A stretch of 64,000 nt of DNA from Sclerodactyla briareus. Its lineage: Eukaryota > Echinodermata > Holothuroidea > Dendrochirotida > Sclerodactylidae. The notes beneath the pieces were generated by a model, which saw nothing but the letters and a program-made list of their open reading frames with translations, had not been told where the DNA came from and did no database searches. Within the stretch, counting starts at the first letter, position 1; each line of letters starts with the position of its first letter. The stretch spans positions 115,112-179,111 of the forward strand of contig JAODTK010001155.1 in assembly GCA_026419785.1 (NCBI GenBank), given 5' to 3'. Shown piece after piece: positions 47,099 through 60,689 of the stretch. The position numbers and the translations under genes were made by a program.

Positions 47099-48899
47099 AA
47101 GTCATATGTTTTCTGAGAGTTGTAATGACCAGTGTAAATCAGACCAGCTACTTGGGTTATATAAGCTTGCCTTCTCGCTTTCACTACCTCTCAATCGCTC
47201 AATGATTACCCTCCACTGCTACGCGAATTAAACAATCAATTGGCTCAGCGTCAATCTCGTCAGAGTAAATTAGATTTAATCAACTGAAGGAGATGAGTCA
47301 AGGTACTGAGAGGAGGTCAGTCAACGAGCAAATACAACGCTAACATACTACGGTGCAGAGCTGCGCCAGTAAATCGAATGCATTTTTCGCCACTTAGAAA
47401 CACTGGCGGTATTTGGAGTGATCGAGAGGCGGAGGGAAAGTTTAAATCTTAAAAATAGTAGTCAGGAAGTAGAAAGTTTTTTCTGCTCTACTCAGTTGAC
47501 GACTGTTACGTCAAGTTAACATAAACACAGGAGTTAGATACACGGGTCGGATTTCAGCCCATGGAAGGGTCGTAGTTGTCACTTGATGAGCAGCACTTAA
47601 ACTTATCGGTCTCGAAGGGCCGTATGAGGTATTGTAGTAATTGTGACCATTTCGTTCATATTCACTGTTGCTGGTGGTCATAGCAACGGTGAGATATGAT
47701 AATTGGGTGGTGAGAATTGCACGAGAGTACCCTAGAAATGGATCAGCATTGAGGTGCACTCGAGAGGTGTCGTTTAATCGTGTCCGCGCGTGTGTGTGTC
47801 CGTGCGTTGTGAGTGTTCGTGATGTGTGCACTGTGTGCAGTGTCCGTCAGACTGGTATGGCAGATAGATCAAGTTGGAATGATTGAACAGATCACATATT
47901 ACACGAGGATAAATTGCCACAGAACACACGTTGGTTTTTGCAAAATTAGACTACAAAAAAATAAAATTGAAGAATTCAGGAGGGGGGTTGACACTCCGGA
48001 AGCAATTTGCATTTTTTTCCATTCTTTCCAAGAAAATTGGTGATTAGTCTACAACGAGATGATCTTAAATTTCCTAACAAAAAAAAGTACAACTCTTTCC
48101 TCACATTAAAATGTGTGGGATTGTAGAGGGCAGGAACATATGTCGGCCCAAAATTTGGAGATATTCTAAGATATTGGAGATTGGAATCAACGGATGGTAT
48201 AATTTGAGACAAGGCAAAAAACAAAAGGAAAAAAACAAACATCTTAATTTCACTGGGATTTTTGTTGAATTTTACTGAATATTATGGATTGGGAGGGGAG
48301 AAAAATTCCCAAGAGATTGTTAATCCGTGGAAATGACTGAATAGCTTGCTTTTTTCAGACAATGTGCAAAGTCAGTAGCAATGATTTATGCATATCCGTC
48401 AAAACTACTAATCAAATAGATAACCGGGATAACCATTGTTAGGAATCTCTAGTGGATTGGTAGGGATTAGGGTTAGTAGAACCAACCACAGGAATACTTC
48501 CGAGACAGCGCGCATCGACCGAGAGAAGAAAACATGTCGTGACAATCTATGACAATGTCACAAAAATGGATTACCGTGTGTTTTGTTCCAATGTTTTTTT
48601 CCCCCCATTATTTTTTTTTCCCCGGGTTTTTAAAGTGGGGAAGGTGTATACTTATGAAACATTCACCAAGACCCGTTCGGATCAACTTTACTCAGCTTGT
48701 GGCGTCATCGCACTCATTGGCCACCATGAATGGAAATTTTCCGATTGCGTATATCATTATTTATTCGAGCGGACATCACAAAACAACACAATACATAAAA
48801 TGAATATAGAATCAGGATTAATCAAAAGGAAGTGATCTAGATTCCCACGGCCTGTGATCTAGAAAGAAGACTACGAGGAACGCCCAAACTGCGGATCAA
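47099..48899. other. No recognised feature
   Basis: A short GT-rich stretch lies at 47784-47845. No gene is supported. Confidence 0.5.
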
Positions 48900-49430
48900 T
48901 AAATAAAAATGCACAATGACTCTCTAACGAAGTTAATATGAGCTGGAACCCGCGAGCCAAACAGGAGCAACTCTCTGACGCCAAGTGGCAAAGTAGACCA
49001 CCACTTTTTAAAGAAATGAGTTTCTAAAAAAATCGTCCTACCATATAGATGGGATTTAAGAGGTGTTATCACCGTACGATTGTTCATAGTAAGATCACTG
49101 TAAACAAAAGGAGAGACAAAGTTACCAAATAGAAATTTCAAAATGGCACAGTGCGGATAAAAACAAGTATAGGTACTACCAATGGATTTGAAAGATGTAA
49201 GGGACTCCTTTAACAAAGGTTACTGAAATGCCAATGCATAAGCCACAGTAGCTCATGAGCTTTAGTACATGTAGCACACCAAAGATATGGTCTCGGAGAA
49301 TCGACTGTAACTCCAAGATACTTATGGGTGATATAGTATCTAGTTGAACATGTGAAAAGAGAAATACTGATTAGAAATATATGCTCCGTATAGAAGAAGC
49401 ACGTGTGCTTGTTCGTCAACATGATTACGT
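48900..49430 (-). pseudogene. LINE RT C-terminal remnant
   Basis: The minus frame 49422-49210 contains ITHKYLGVTVDSPRPYLW, matching the HKYLGVTxD block that follows the RT palm in CR1/Jockey LINEs. The frame 49216-48896 includes a HLYGRTIFLETHFFKKWW and STLPLGVRELLL stretch, resembling the SFFPRTIxxWNxLPxxV tail. Several blocks in between are missing or broken. The first match is good and the second is weak. Confidence 0.5.
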
Positions 49431-50740
49431 ACCTTTTGATAATTTCTATGACACCATCACTAACCTTGACGAAATCTTAAGGCAAATTCCGGCACCTCAT
49501 TAAAAACAAAACAAGAGGACAAGTCCCCGAGTTACGGGATCACATTCAGCATCCGGAAATTGTGAAATATTGATTTTTGCTGTACTGATGCTGATCCACA
49601 CAAGTAGATCCCCATGCTGTGCAGAGCTGGTGGGGGATTTCCTCTTGTTTTGTCATATGTAGTTATTTGTCACACACAACACTTCCTTGCGATTACTGAC
49701 TTTGATCCCACCTTCATTCCTATCCTCCCCTTTAACCAAACACACCCACCCGAAAATAGTTCTACAAAAATCATATTCATAACGTATCAATTAACACAGG
49801 TTTGACGATCAGCAACCCCTAAATGACTGGGACGGGAATATCTTTGCTTTGATACTTTGTGCTTGCTCTAAAATATGGAACCATTCAGTTCCTTCCAATT
49901 CTCCCCTAATATATTGAAACAAGAATTATATTGCGTTGTGATCCTCCTCAATTTACACACAAAAATTAAAGTGACTTCCGAAAAAGAACCATGGCCTTGT
50001 GTATGTATGGCCAATTACATGCCATGTAGAACCCTCTACACATTTCAACAGCTATCATGTGTGGAAAGCTTTCCAACTCTAAATCTATTTACCTAGATGA
50101 TTTTGTACCAGACCCAATTTAGATAGGGTGGAAGTACTTCCACATCGACACGTACGTACCGTAAAGCGAGGATATTCGAGACAGTTTTAGAGGTTTTTCA
50201 AAATTGCTCAGAGAGGAGCGTTCCATCGAGTCATATCATGTCTTATTCTGACCGGTCTCATATAGCTATGTATGAACAGCATTCTTACTTTCCCTTTGCC
50301 CTCCCCCCCGTCAGGGTATATATTTGTGAGTCTTCAAAAAGGTATCAAGTTACTCAGGATGCAGAGTACAGTGATTGAGACACCCAGACTATCCCAACAT
50401 ACAGTAGGTTTAAACACTATAAATTCAAGCTCCAGCCAACTTATTCTTTTAGCTGACAGAACCAAAACACACAACCGGTGAACAATAGAACTGATGTTTA
50501 CAAATAGCCAGAAAACCAATTGTTCACCTCAGGATTCAATATAACCAGGTAGGTTATTTCATTGGAATTCAGCCCTGTCTTTGTCTTTGTCCAATTTCCC
50601 AGGGACTAAGCCCCAATAGTGACCAAATCAATTGATTCAGTGGGGAGTTGGGAAATGTAACTGAAGATAGCGTGTGATGGCAGTTTTAGTTAAGTAATGC
50701 ATTGAATTATTGGTTTGTTGCAACAAACAATCTGGTCGTC
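49431..50740. other. No recognised feature
   Basis: Chance frames only. No tail or terminal repeat is visible. Confidence 0.5.
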
Positions 50741-51252
50741 CACAGAAAAATTGACCCCAAAAGTCACAAGGTCAGTAGGTTCAAATGAGGTCAAAGGGTC
50801 AAATGAGGTGCAAGTAGGTCACCAGAGGTAGTTAACCTAAAAGAACGAAACTTTACATTACAAACATTGCTCTAAATAAAGTTCGTTCGCCAGATATATA
50901 AGGATTGCCTATGGTGACTTCCAATGACTTCAATGAACCACCAAAAACAATCGGGTTCATCCTTACTATATGTGCAACTCAAGTACCTCCTTAATATGAA
51001 CATAATTAGATACTGTCATCATCAGATACGCCGCTGACCAAGCTAAGGAGGCATAGATTTGAACTAATACCTGTTTGGTTCGTGAGATATCGTGCTGAAA
51101 AGGGGGGTCACAAGGCACACACACACACACACACACACACAACACCGCCACACACACGGCGCGCACACGCACACACACACAAAAACACGCAAACACACAC
51201 AAAACACACAAAACCAACCACACACACACGCATACACAACACCAGCACACGG

Positions 51253-51283
<31 letters not shown>

Positions 51284-51370
51284 CACACGGACACAAACAC
51301 ACCACAAACACACAAACTGCACGACCATGATGCATAGATTCCTTGTGCTTCGTCAATTCAAAAAGGACAT
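50741..51370 (+). mobile_element. GACC element copy 4, variant, with CA-rich end
   Basis: Close to copy 3: AGGTCAGTAGGTTCAAATGA, CATCCTTACTATATGTGCAA and GATATCGTGCTGA are followed by an interrupted CA repeat (51114-51320) and the terminus CATGATGCATAGATTCCTTG, then GCTTCGTCAATTCAAAAAGG (51326-51365). Open frames across the CA repeat on either strand (up to 140 codons) are low-complexity Thr/His or Cys/Val translations. Confidence 0.65.
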
Positions 51371-51831
51371 ACTTCAAAACATCCCCAAAATTGACCAAAA
51401 AGTTCCCCCTCCCCCGAGAAAAAACCATCAAATTCTGGCCGGACACAAACAACACAAGCACGAAACCCACACACCACCCGGACTTTGTCGAGGTGTACCT
51501 GTTGCGACCACCCAGCACCCAGGGGACCAATCGTACCCACTAGATGGATAGTTCTTAACAACCAACCAACAGTGATTTTAGGTGAACTGGCAAAACCGCA
51601 CACAATCTGGTCCCATCTGGCCCTTTGGGACTGATTGAAATGTTAGTATAACAATGAAGGATCGGCAAGCGAATGGAAACACTGAGAATTAAATTAAAAG
51701 TGAAGTCATTCATGAAAAGAACAAAAACGGTAGAAACAGAGCGCTACCTGCAGGGAACACAAACGGACTCATAACCCAATTGGAATACAACCCCGAGAAC
51801 TTGACATCGTCTGGAGGGTGAAACCGCCAAT

Positions 51832-54044
51832 CAGGGGCGTCGTGGCAAAAATTGAATTTTTGGGGCCCATCAGCTGATGATGATAATCTAAGCCGAGCGC
51901 CACAACGTGTGTGCGCGCAACACACATAAAATGTTCGTCGATAGCAGGAAAAGACCGCTTCCAACTTTCCGTGCCTTATGGGGATTTAGTAAAGCACACC
52001 CCTAAATTTTACCCACAAAAAAAAACTTCCAACTTTTTAATTCCGGGAAATGTTCTCGAAAATATTCAGTGGATAGGTTTCTGGCTGCAATTCACTTCTT
52101 TTACCTGTTCACACCTACTCAATCATGCATCACAGAGGAGTTACCAGGGGTTCCAATGATGGGTTCAGATGGGTAGAAAACTATGTGAAATAATAAAATT
52201 AGTGTGCTGCTCGACACCATTTACTACCGCTCTCGAATTATGAAGTAAGTGTTCTCCGTTGCCAGATGGAGATCTCCCGATGGCCATTTTTAATTCAAAA
52301 TGATCAAATAATTAACTTTGGAGATGAAAAAAAAGAAATTTGTTGATACCATTATATCCTATGAAGCAGAAGGGCAAGATGTTGCAGCGAAGAGCTTAGC
52401 GAAAACTCTCAGATCCACGGATGAGCCTCAGAGGCCATTTTTAAGTAGTAAATTGAAAGGAAACTTTGCAAATCAAAATGAATTTTAGTAGCCATAGTAT
52501 GTTCGAGCGGCTCATAGATCCATCGACGCGGACCATTATTGCCACGCCAGCGTATCAAAATTTCGGAATTAGGTCTCACAAAATGCGAATGGTGATCTCC
52601 AAGGATAGGACAATATTTTGTTTTTTTCCATGTGATAATTCAAAAAAAGAAACTGAAGCATTGGTAGAATTTCACTTTAGCCAACTATATGTCTTGCGAT
52701 TCAGGGGTATCAAAAGCGAAGCGACCACCATTGGTTGCGCGCGCGTAGCAATTATTTAAAAATTTTAATTATTAAAAAAAAGGAGAATTTGGTTTTTGGC
52801 TTTTTTTTCAATAAATTAAAAGTGAATTTTACAAAATTAGGATGAAAGTTCCACCTTTTAGCCTCTCTATGTTCATGCGAATTGGGTCTTTAATTGGCAT
52901 GATTGCGAAGCGGCATAATTGGTTTCCAAGCAGCGTAGCAAATCTACAAAAAAGTAAGGTCTTCACAGATGCCAAATGGTGAGATGACAGATAGCCACTT
53001 GTTATCTGAAAATACATAAATAAAGAAATTCAAAATTGAAATGAATTTCACCTTAGCTGTGCTGTGCAGAAATTTCAAATTGGGTGGTATTAGCGCCAAA
53101 ATGGATGTGGGCGAGATGGCTAAGTTCTTAATTCATGAATGGAATAAAACTTCACACATTAACAAGCAGTCACTTTAGCAGTTCGTGCAATTTTAGATTA
53201 AGTGAAGTGTGGGGCAAGTGGCAACCATGATTTGTCAAGCAAGCGTAGCATAAAATGTTCAAAAGAAGGGATATCTGTGGGTTCGCAAATGTTAGTTTCT
53301 AGATGAGCAATAATTCAACTAAAAGTATTCCATAGCCGGAAAAATAATGTGGTCACATATCAATTGACTAAAAGTGGATTTTGATATTTCATTGATTGTG
53401 ACATTCTAATACATGCATCGACGTTCCAGCGTTTTATGAACGTTCGTTAATTATTTCCTACCTTCTCTTGCTGGGAAACCTTAACATATTTTTTCGTCGT
53501 ACTTGGGTATTTATGGTGTGCCGGATTGCATCATCCGGCGGGCCGATTTTGGCCCGCGGACACCATATGGGTACCCCCGAGAGGCTGTTGATGTTTTGAA
53601 CAATCCCATTATAACAACACAACCTTTATCAAACAACAATATCAGGGGGAATCAACGTTTAATGTACCAACGCAAATATGATGCATTTTCTCGGCCGGTA
53701 AAGTCTTGATTCTGTAAATGACCTCAGTTTGGTCAGTTGGTCGGCGTCTATGTTATATTTGATATCAAATATCAAGCCCGAGCTTAGGACAGACATATCG
53801 AAAGCAAAGGCATTACTAATCTCGATCTATGTTCAAGCTGAGGTGTGTGGGGATGGGGGGGGGTAAGGTTGTGGTGTGAGGGGGTGGGGAATTCCGCACG
53901 ACTGTAAAAACCATTGACTATAATAGTCCATTCCGATTTCAAAAATACATTCTTAATTTAAAATTTTACAAATTTTATATGAACCTCGACAAATTTGTGG
54001 GGGGCAGCCCCCCCCACTCGTGGCCCCATGGCCACGACGCCATG
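51832..54044. mobile_element. Non-autonomous TIR transposon, copy A (hAT-like ends)
   Basis: The left end is CAGGGGCGTCGTGGC (51832-51846). The right end on the reverse strand is CATGGCGTCGTGGCC (54044-54030), sharing an exact GGCGTCGTGGC core. Flanks CCGCCAAT and GCGCCACT/CGCCACTA resemble an imperfect 8-bp duplication. The interior (about 52340-53320) is made of roughly 180-190 bp modules, each with TTTCACTTTAGCCA- and GCAGCGTAGC-like phrases and CTTCACAGATGCC/AATGGTGA. A CCGGCGGGCCGATTTTGGCC segment lies at 53536-53555. No transposase frame exists. Copy B at 60690 shares left end, modules and the GGCGGGC segment, which confirms a real family. Confidence 0.7.
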
Positions 54045-55814
54045 CGCCACTATGTAGTTCTCCTCACTTCCTAAAACAGTGGATGGTAATCATGGATTTA
54101 TATATCAACACGCCGACATCTATGACCAAGGAAGGGGAGGTTCAAAATGACTTTTTTTTTGGAACCAACTGTAGTCTACATTCAACAGTTCAACAAGTTT
54201 CGTTGGATGTCAACAGGGCGAAGTTTTGGGGAATCACGGCAAAATTCGTGACCTCTGGTACCCACTCAAAATCATATCATCTACCAATTATCGAAACTGA
54301 TTGGGGGCAGTCGATCGAGATAAGATCAATCGTTTCCTGTAATTACGCGAATAAGTGTATCCCAGTTTTCATGTATAACGGGCTATGTAGGCATCAGTAG
54401 GCCGCCAAATTCGGAATAAAAAATATCGCCTGTTCGAAGCACCCGTGCAACACACCCATTGCCAAAACGGCTTAAGATGAAGGATACGAGTAAGGGATAA
54501 ACCCAAACTTTACGACGGAAATCCGAAGTTGACATTATGAGCAAAGTCAATCTGAATAAATACAACTGTTATTTGCATTTAATATACAGTATTATCAAAT
54601 CTAATCTGCTTCACATTCACAAATGCTACTGGTAAGAATCAATTTGTCAATTTTAATGAGCGCAGTGGAACTATATGGAAAATTAGTTACAATGACACAA
54701 TGGCAATTTCAGAACCCGGTTTTGCTATGCAATTGTCCAATTGGTATTTTTGAAAGTATTTGCAACGGAGTTAATAATAACTGAAGGTTGCAGTGAAATC
54801 GTCAGGATCCCGGCAGTACCTCAATTGGTCAAATAAAAATTACTGATGTCAGAGAAGAATGAATGACTCAGTGTCGGAATAGTCCATTTCACATAGGTGG
54901 TAAAGAGACCTTCCTGGTGAAAACATGTGCAAACTTGACATGTACAGGCGGGTGAATCGCCGGAACCGGTGTATATCTCGCCGCGATTACTACTTCTCTG
55001 TGGACTCTCATTAGAGGATCACATGAATTATGTTCATTGACCTCCAGTGACGTTGAAATGACCTACTGGTTGTTCCGGACAACTTGTTGGACCCAATCCA
55101 CCAAGTTCCGTGTGAATCGTACTAACTCTGTATATTCGTGTTGAACCTGCAAAATGAAGGCAGCAGACATCATAATCCCATATCTAACTCATTCGATTTT
55201 TCACAAACTGACATGTTATCAAGTTTCGAATCGATCGGGCTGAAGCGTTTGAAGAGGTTATTGCGCTAACACGCCTAAAATTATCAGCGGCGACACCGCC
55301 CCACAACCGTAATATTCTCGAGCACTTACAGTTTGCGAGAATAAAATATGAATTCTTCTGGCTCGTACACACGGAGCCATAATCACGTGGGAACGTATAC
55401 GCAATTTATCTATCTATCTATCCCTGCACCCAACAATCAATCGATCGAGCTGGTTGGCCTCGTTGTTGGTTTGGTTTGTTTAGTAGCATTGCGAATTAAC
55501 AATCTGGCTATTGGTTCACCATGCCACATATTGGTCACAATCAGGGTTCGTAATAAGATCTCTCGCTTCGGTTCGCACAAAAGAGAACCTGGATATTTTG
55601 ATGATTCGGTTGTTGTGTGTCTCTTATGATGTTGTTTTGCACGCCTGATTTGGTTTCAGGGAGGATTCCAGAATCTCGAACATGGTGAGGCTACGTCGTA
55701 CTGAGTATTACCCGTTTTTGTTCCTATTTCGTCTTCTGCTGACCAATTATCTGTTTCATCAGTTCATCTTCTTCTCAATATTTTTTAGAAAGTGTTGATA
55801 ATGAGGATCGGAGG
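54045..55814. other. No recognised feature
   Basis: The 126-codon plus frame at 54020-54400 starts inside the TIR element and has no domain I recognise. A TATC microsatellite of about four units lies at 55408-55422. Confidence 0.45.
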
Positions 55815-57160
55815 AAGGCAATGTTGCGCCTATATTCAAGAAGGTAATCGGTCTCATTCTTGAAATTAAGACTCCTTGAGTCCTCACCAGTGTTTGTTGC
55901 AAGGTGAGGAATCAATTATTAGGAACACATGTGATTTTCCAATGATATCATTCGAACCGGATTCCCAACATGGCTCCAGAAAAATCATCCGTGTTTGACT
56001 AATCTACTAGAATTTATGGAAATGTTACTAGTTCTATTGATGGGATACCCTGTTGTGTGATTTTCATGGGAATTTCAAAGCTTCTGACAATCTTGGCCTC
56101 ATAAACGGTCTCTTACTCAATTTGGAAAGTTTGGGTATCACCGACATCCTGAAGTGAAGTTCAAAGTGGTTTCATATAGGGTGCAGCGAGTCGTTATTAA
56201 TAGACTTTCCTCTACTTGCAGAAGGCACTGAGTGGTGTTCCCCAAGGGCCGTTCCTTTGTTCCGTACTAAACTTCTAATAGCCTTTAATAGAACAATCTC
56301 TCGGTGATTCCTGTGCATTCCAAGTTTTTTGTTAGAAAATTCGCGGACGACAACCAAATTGTATCGGGAGTTGACAAGGAATACGATTTTGCATTGTTTC
56401 AAAGGAATTAGAACAAACAAACCTTTCAAATAGTCTCCTGATTGGCAGATGATTTTGAACGCCGATAATGCAAATGATGCTGTCAGTTTACCATACGGCA
56501 ACCGTTTCCTTGAAGTTAAATGGTCACGATATTCATGTCGGTAAATTCAGAACAAGCTCTCCATGTTTAATTTTTTCGTTGATTTTTACACGTTGAAACC
56601 TCCTACGCAGTGTGCGAAGTTGCTGGGAAAGGTAATTTTGGATCCTCGGCTTGATCAAACGTAATTTCAGTTTCTTTTCATAAGATATTGTTGTGAGACG
56701 TTTAAACAGTTGGGTAGGACCTCACCAGAGTATTCCGGCCTGTGTAGAATCCTTTTTCTCGAAAGATAAGTTGTCGATTGAAACCGTTTACATGAGGGAT
56801 AACCATGCAGATTATTCAGTGTCTGCGAGATTTTGACATATGAGGAAAGAGTAAAGCGTCTCGTTTTTTTGACTACATTGAATCTAAGGCGGATTCGAAG
56901 TGATTTGATACATGATCCAAAATGTTCACGGTTTCGATGGCCTTCCCTTCGAGCTACTTCTTTGGATTTTCTAATGTTTCGCACTGATAGCGGTCATCGT
57001 CTCAAATCTTCGTGGCCAACGTTGCGGTTAATATTCGGAAGTTTTTTGTTTTTTTTTGTCTTATCCCCACGAGTGGTCATAGAGTGGAACAACTTCCCTG
57101 AGATGTTGTTTGGTCTAAGAGTGTAATGCCTTCAAGAACGTCTTGATTTGTTCTTCAGGA
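55815..57160 (+). pseudogene. LINE reverse-transcriptase remnant (CR1/Jockey-like, second type)
   Basis: Plus-strand blocks in order: VAPIFKKVIG (about 55824-55853), LTSVCCKV (about 55880-55905), CLTNLLEF (about 55997-56015), a broken SKAFD block near 56075, LESLGITDI-like (about 56125-56150), VQRVVIN.LSSTCRR (about 56180-56225), GVPQG-like (about 56235), KFADDNQIVSGVDKEYD (about 56338-56388), then LTYEERVKRL, LNLRRIRSDLI (about 56830-56915), RGHRLKSSWPTLRL-like, and SPRVVIEWNNFPEMLF (about 57065-57112). These are the RT palm, catalytic FADD and the conserved C-terminal tail. It is riddled with frameshifts. The sequence differs from the 1-2058 and 6650-8151 elements, so it is a third LINE lineage. 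Confidence 0.8.
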
Positions 57161-58104
57161 ATGTGGAGCGGTTCTTTCAAGTTTTGTTCTTCTTCTTTTG
57201 GGGTTGTAGTGGTTGTCAGGGTCATTCATGAGGACTTTTTCTTCCTGACTTTTTCTTACTAAACTATTGCCAGATTGGCTGATTGTATGACGCCCTAGTC
57301 TACATACTAAGGTTATTGCATTAGGAGATTAACTGTAAAATTTGGCACCTTATTTATGTACAAGCTTCTGGTGATGTCGTCTCATAAATTGCCTTAATAT
57401 CGTTTTCACAAGTATACAATAGTGGCGCCTCGTTGACGTTGAACCCCATAACGTTATTTACTACAAATGAAGCAGATAATACTGTGAGATCAACTTATCA
57501 TCTCTGGAAGGCTTGGAGAAGACTGGAATCTATCGATCCAATCACCATGTCGCTATGGTTTTGACAGTTGGGTCCTATTTGAACGATTACACTAGGAGAA
57601 GTGAAACAAATCAATGGCGAATGACGAGTGTGTCCTGAATTTTTAAACACTTTAATAAGTTGCATCGCATGCGAACATAGCATGATGGTAACTGCTTGTG
57701 TTCAAAGCCCCCAAACAAAAAACACACAAAAGGTAGTGATCAAAACTAGAACAATGGTTTGGACCTGGTGTAGAGTGAGGCCACAGAGTGGGAACACAAT
57801 TGGTTGATAACCTTTGCTTATAACTTGGCATGTTCTTGAACAGCAATGTAAGCGTAATTCCGAGCGGACGGTTTGTAAACTTTCGTGGTTTCTGTAACAA
57901 CTTAAACGAGGAAAAATACCTTAACGGATTAGCATCACCGCGATCCTCACTAGACTGCTAGAAGATGCTGTCAGCGGCAATAGGACAATAATACAGGGCG
58001 GGAATTGTCAGATGAATGTGAAGGTGGCAGGCAGGGAAGAGACTAAGGACATTGATGACACAACTTCAAACGTTGGAGACGGCAACCGCACGATGAACGA
58101 CTCA
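57161..58104. other. No recognised feature
   Basis: Possibly the 3' UTR of the preceding LINE at first. No tail repeat is seen. Confidence 0.45.
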
Positions 58105-60685
58105 ATCATTTTAGTTATTTTTTTTTCCTAGACGAAGTCAGTGGAATCTGTGTAGGCACGCAGTTGTGTTTTGTGTATGTGTGCGTGTGAATGCCTTGGC
58201 TGTGAACCACCTGACGATAACTTGCCCCCATTTGGATGGATCAAATCATACTTGATATGTTGTTCCTCAATGGTCCCTATTTGTAGGGACAGTCAAAAGT
58301 CATATGATTCCCATATCAAATTCCTACCAATCCTCGTAAACAACATCATCCAGAACGCTTTGTCGATCGGCCTGGAATCTGTGTATGGTTTTTTTTTAGG
58401 GGGAGTACAATGCCCCTACTTCTTTTTTGTTTTGCCCCCGCCGGGGGTCCTTTTGGGCAAATATTTGAAAATTGTAGAACAAAATGTTTATTTTGGTCCT
58501 GTTGGCTTGTAAACACGAAAACTACCACACCTTGGTGGATTAAGCTCATACATGATATTGAGCTCCGCATAAAGAGTGCATAATCCCAATTTGTTTTGGG
58601 ATCAGGTCCAACTCATTCTGAATCTTTTGTGGACACGTCAAGCCAAAATGCTTGTCCGATCAAACTGGAATGTGGAGTTTGGGAAAATTAGGAAACTGTT
58701 GAACATTTATATTTTGGCCATTTTTGGGATTGTAACATGATTACTGACCCACCAGAATGGATGAAGTTCATACTTGTATCGTGTTCTCCACGTTGAGTTT
58801 ATACTGATCGCTAATGTTTTGAGAACAGACTATCAATCCACTACTACTCCCGATAACCACTTGGGTCGTCCTCTTAAACAATTGCAACATCCCTTTAAAC
58901 AATTGCAACATTGTATTCGAAGTCACTTCCCGATACAACTTGGTGTCTCCCCCGATTTTTTTTAGCCGGGCAAATATCACTCACCAGTCACCAGAGGTCA
59001 AGTCTGGTTTCCTTGTAAACACCGTACGTCCCAGACTGCGCCATCCGAGCAAGTTGAACTTCGTGTGTATCTTTCTTATAATAAAAACACAAGAACCCCA
59101 TTGTTTCTAGTTTGTTCCCGAGGCGTCTTTTTTTTTGGGGGGGGGAGCAATTGTGGAAAACTGGAAAAATATATTTGTCTTGTGAACACGATAACTTCGA
59201 CTCCATCTTGATTGATGAGACCTCATCATAGTTGGTTACTTGCCGGCAGAGGAATGATAGGATCGAACCTATTCGAGCCCGCAGGATGCAGACTGGATAC
59301 TGCACCTAAGGTCAGCTGCAAATCCCTCACCAGGTACCAATTTGCCTACCCCTATATTTTGTCCTGCTCCCATCCCTGGTGCTGACGTTCAGCGAGAAGT
59401 CATCATGGTCCGTTGGTATACCCCGACCTGGGATATCGAACCCCTGTCTGCCGTGGAAGTCCGACGCCCTCCAAGTGTGCCAACCAGCTTGTTACACCAC
59501 TTCTGGCTTGAAACACAATAACTCGACCCCATCTGAGGCTGAGGCGCAGACTTAGTAGGTGGTACCCCAGGCTGGGTACATGAACTCTATTGTTTTGGAG
59601 CCAGGTAAGGCCATATGAAAGTCCACGGAATCATAACGATGATCAGAATGCTGTTCGATCAGCTGAAGTCGTATGATGCAGCTTTCTGGGATAACAATAA
59701 TCCTATCGTTTTGGGTGTGTATTGGGGGTCATTTTTTTTGGGAAAAGATCGAGAATAATGGAATATATATATTATTGGGTCCGTGGAAACCATAACTTGA
59801 CCCCACTTGGATGGCTCAAACTCTTCTTTGATATGTGGGTTATCCATTACAAGTACTTGGTCCAACTATTTGCGGTCAGGCGAAAGGTCTACTGAGGTTA
59901 TCAAGTCTGAATCATTCTAAACACGATAACGTCTAGGACGCTTGTCGGGATCAAGTTGGATATTTGGTGATGTGGATTTCTTGTGGGGGAGCACAGGGAC
60001 TCCCTATTTTGGTGTTGACTGGGGTCGATTAGTTAAAATTAGAATATAGTAAAGCCAAAAGCCACTGTATGGATGAGCTCTTACTTGGTTCTTAGGTTCC
60101 ACGTAATGAGTACATATCCCAATTGTTTCATCGGAGGTCCCACCACCAGAGGGGTAATTCTGACATCCTTGTAACACGTCCAGTCCAACATGCTTGGTCC
60201 GATCACGTCGGATTTTGGTTTGTATCTTTTTTATGAGGGGTGAAAAACTATATTTTTTGGTTTACGACGGAGATGGGGGCCCATTTTTCGAAAATTATGA
60301 AATTGTTGAAATTGATATTTTTGGCCGTTTTTTGGCTGGTAAACCACGGATACACTCGACCCACCAGGATGTATAAAGGGTGAATTTTTGGTATTAGTGT
60401 TCCCCATAATGAGTACATATCGCCATTTTTGAGGCCGGATCCAATATCTCTGAAGGTCACCAAGTTCAAAGTCCTGGAACCCTTGTGAGTGAAATTCGGT
60501 GTGTAGCTTTCTTATGTGGGGCAACAAGAACCCTGTTGTTTTTCATTGTTGGACGGAGAGGGCGGGGGGGGGGGTGGGGAAGCGTTGCAGGAATTAATGA
60601 ATTAGCTCATACGTGCTCGTATTTGTGTGTCTCTCATATGAGTACGTGATTCCTTTGTTATTGGGGCATGCCAAATGTTATCTGG
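58105..60685 (-). mobile_element. GACC element copy 5, largest array
   Basis: In reverse orientation, the terminus GACGAAGTCAGTGGAATCTG (58133-58152) and a TG-rich stretch (58165-58190) mirror the ends of copies 4 and 6. The array then runs to 60685 with at least six degenerate units of about 270-340 bp. Unit phrases include GATAACTCGACCCCA, CATACTTGGTATGT, CATAATGAGTACAT, TTGTTTTGGG, CTTGTCCGATCAA and TGTGTAGCTTTCTTATG. It is interrupted by a SINE (59235-59505) and abuts TIR transposon copy B. No coding capacity is visible. Confidence 0.7.
59235..59505 (-). mobile_element. tRNA-derived SINE, family 2
   Basis: The minus strand reads GTGTAACAAGCTGGTTGGCA (A-box region, about 59496-59477) and GGGGTTCGATATCCC (B box, 59444-59430). 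The body includes AAATTGGTACCTGGTGAGGG (about 59342-59323) and TTTGCAGCTGACC. Near the end is a second B-box-like GGTTCGATCCT (about 59262-59252). The body phrases differ from family 1, so this is a separate family. It sits inside GACC copy 5; the GACC unit resumes on the right with AACACAATAACTCGACCCCA. Confidence 0.6.
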
Positions 60686-60689
60686 GGTC

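Noticed and set aside
51064-51530. Cys/Val-rich frames of up to 140 codons across the CA repeat
   Set aside because: Low-complexity translation of CA/TG dinucleotides.
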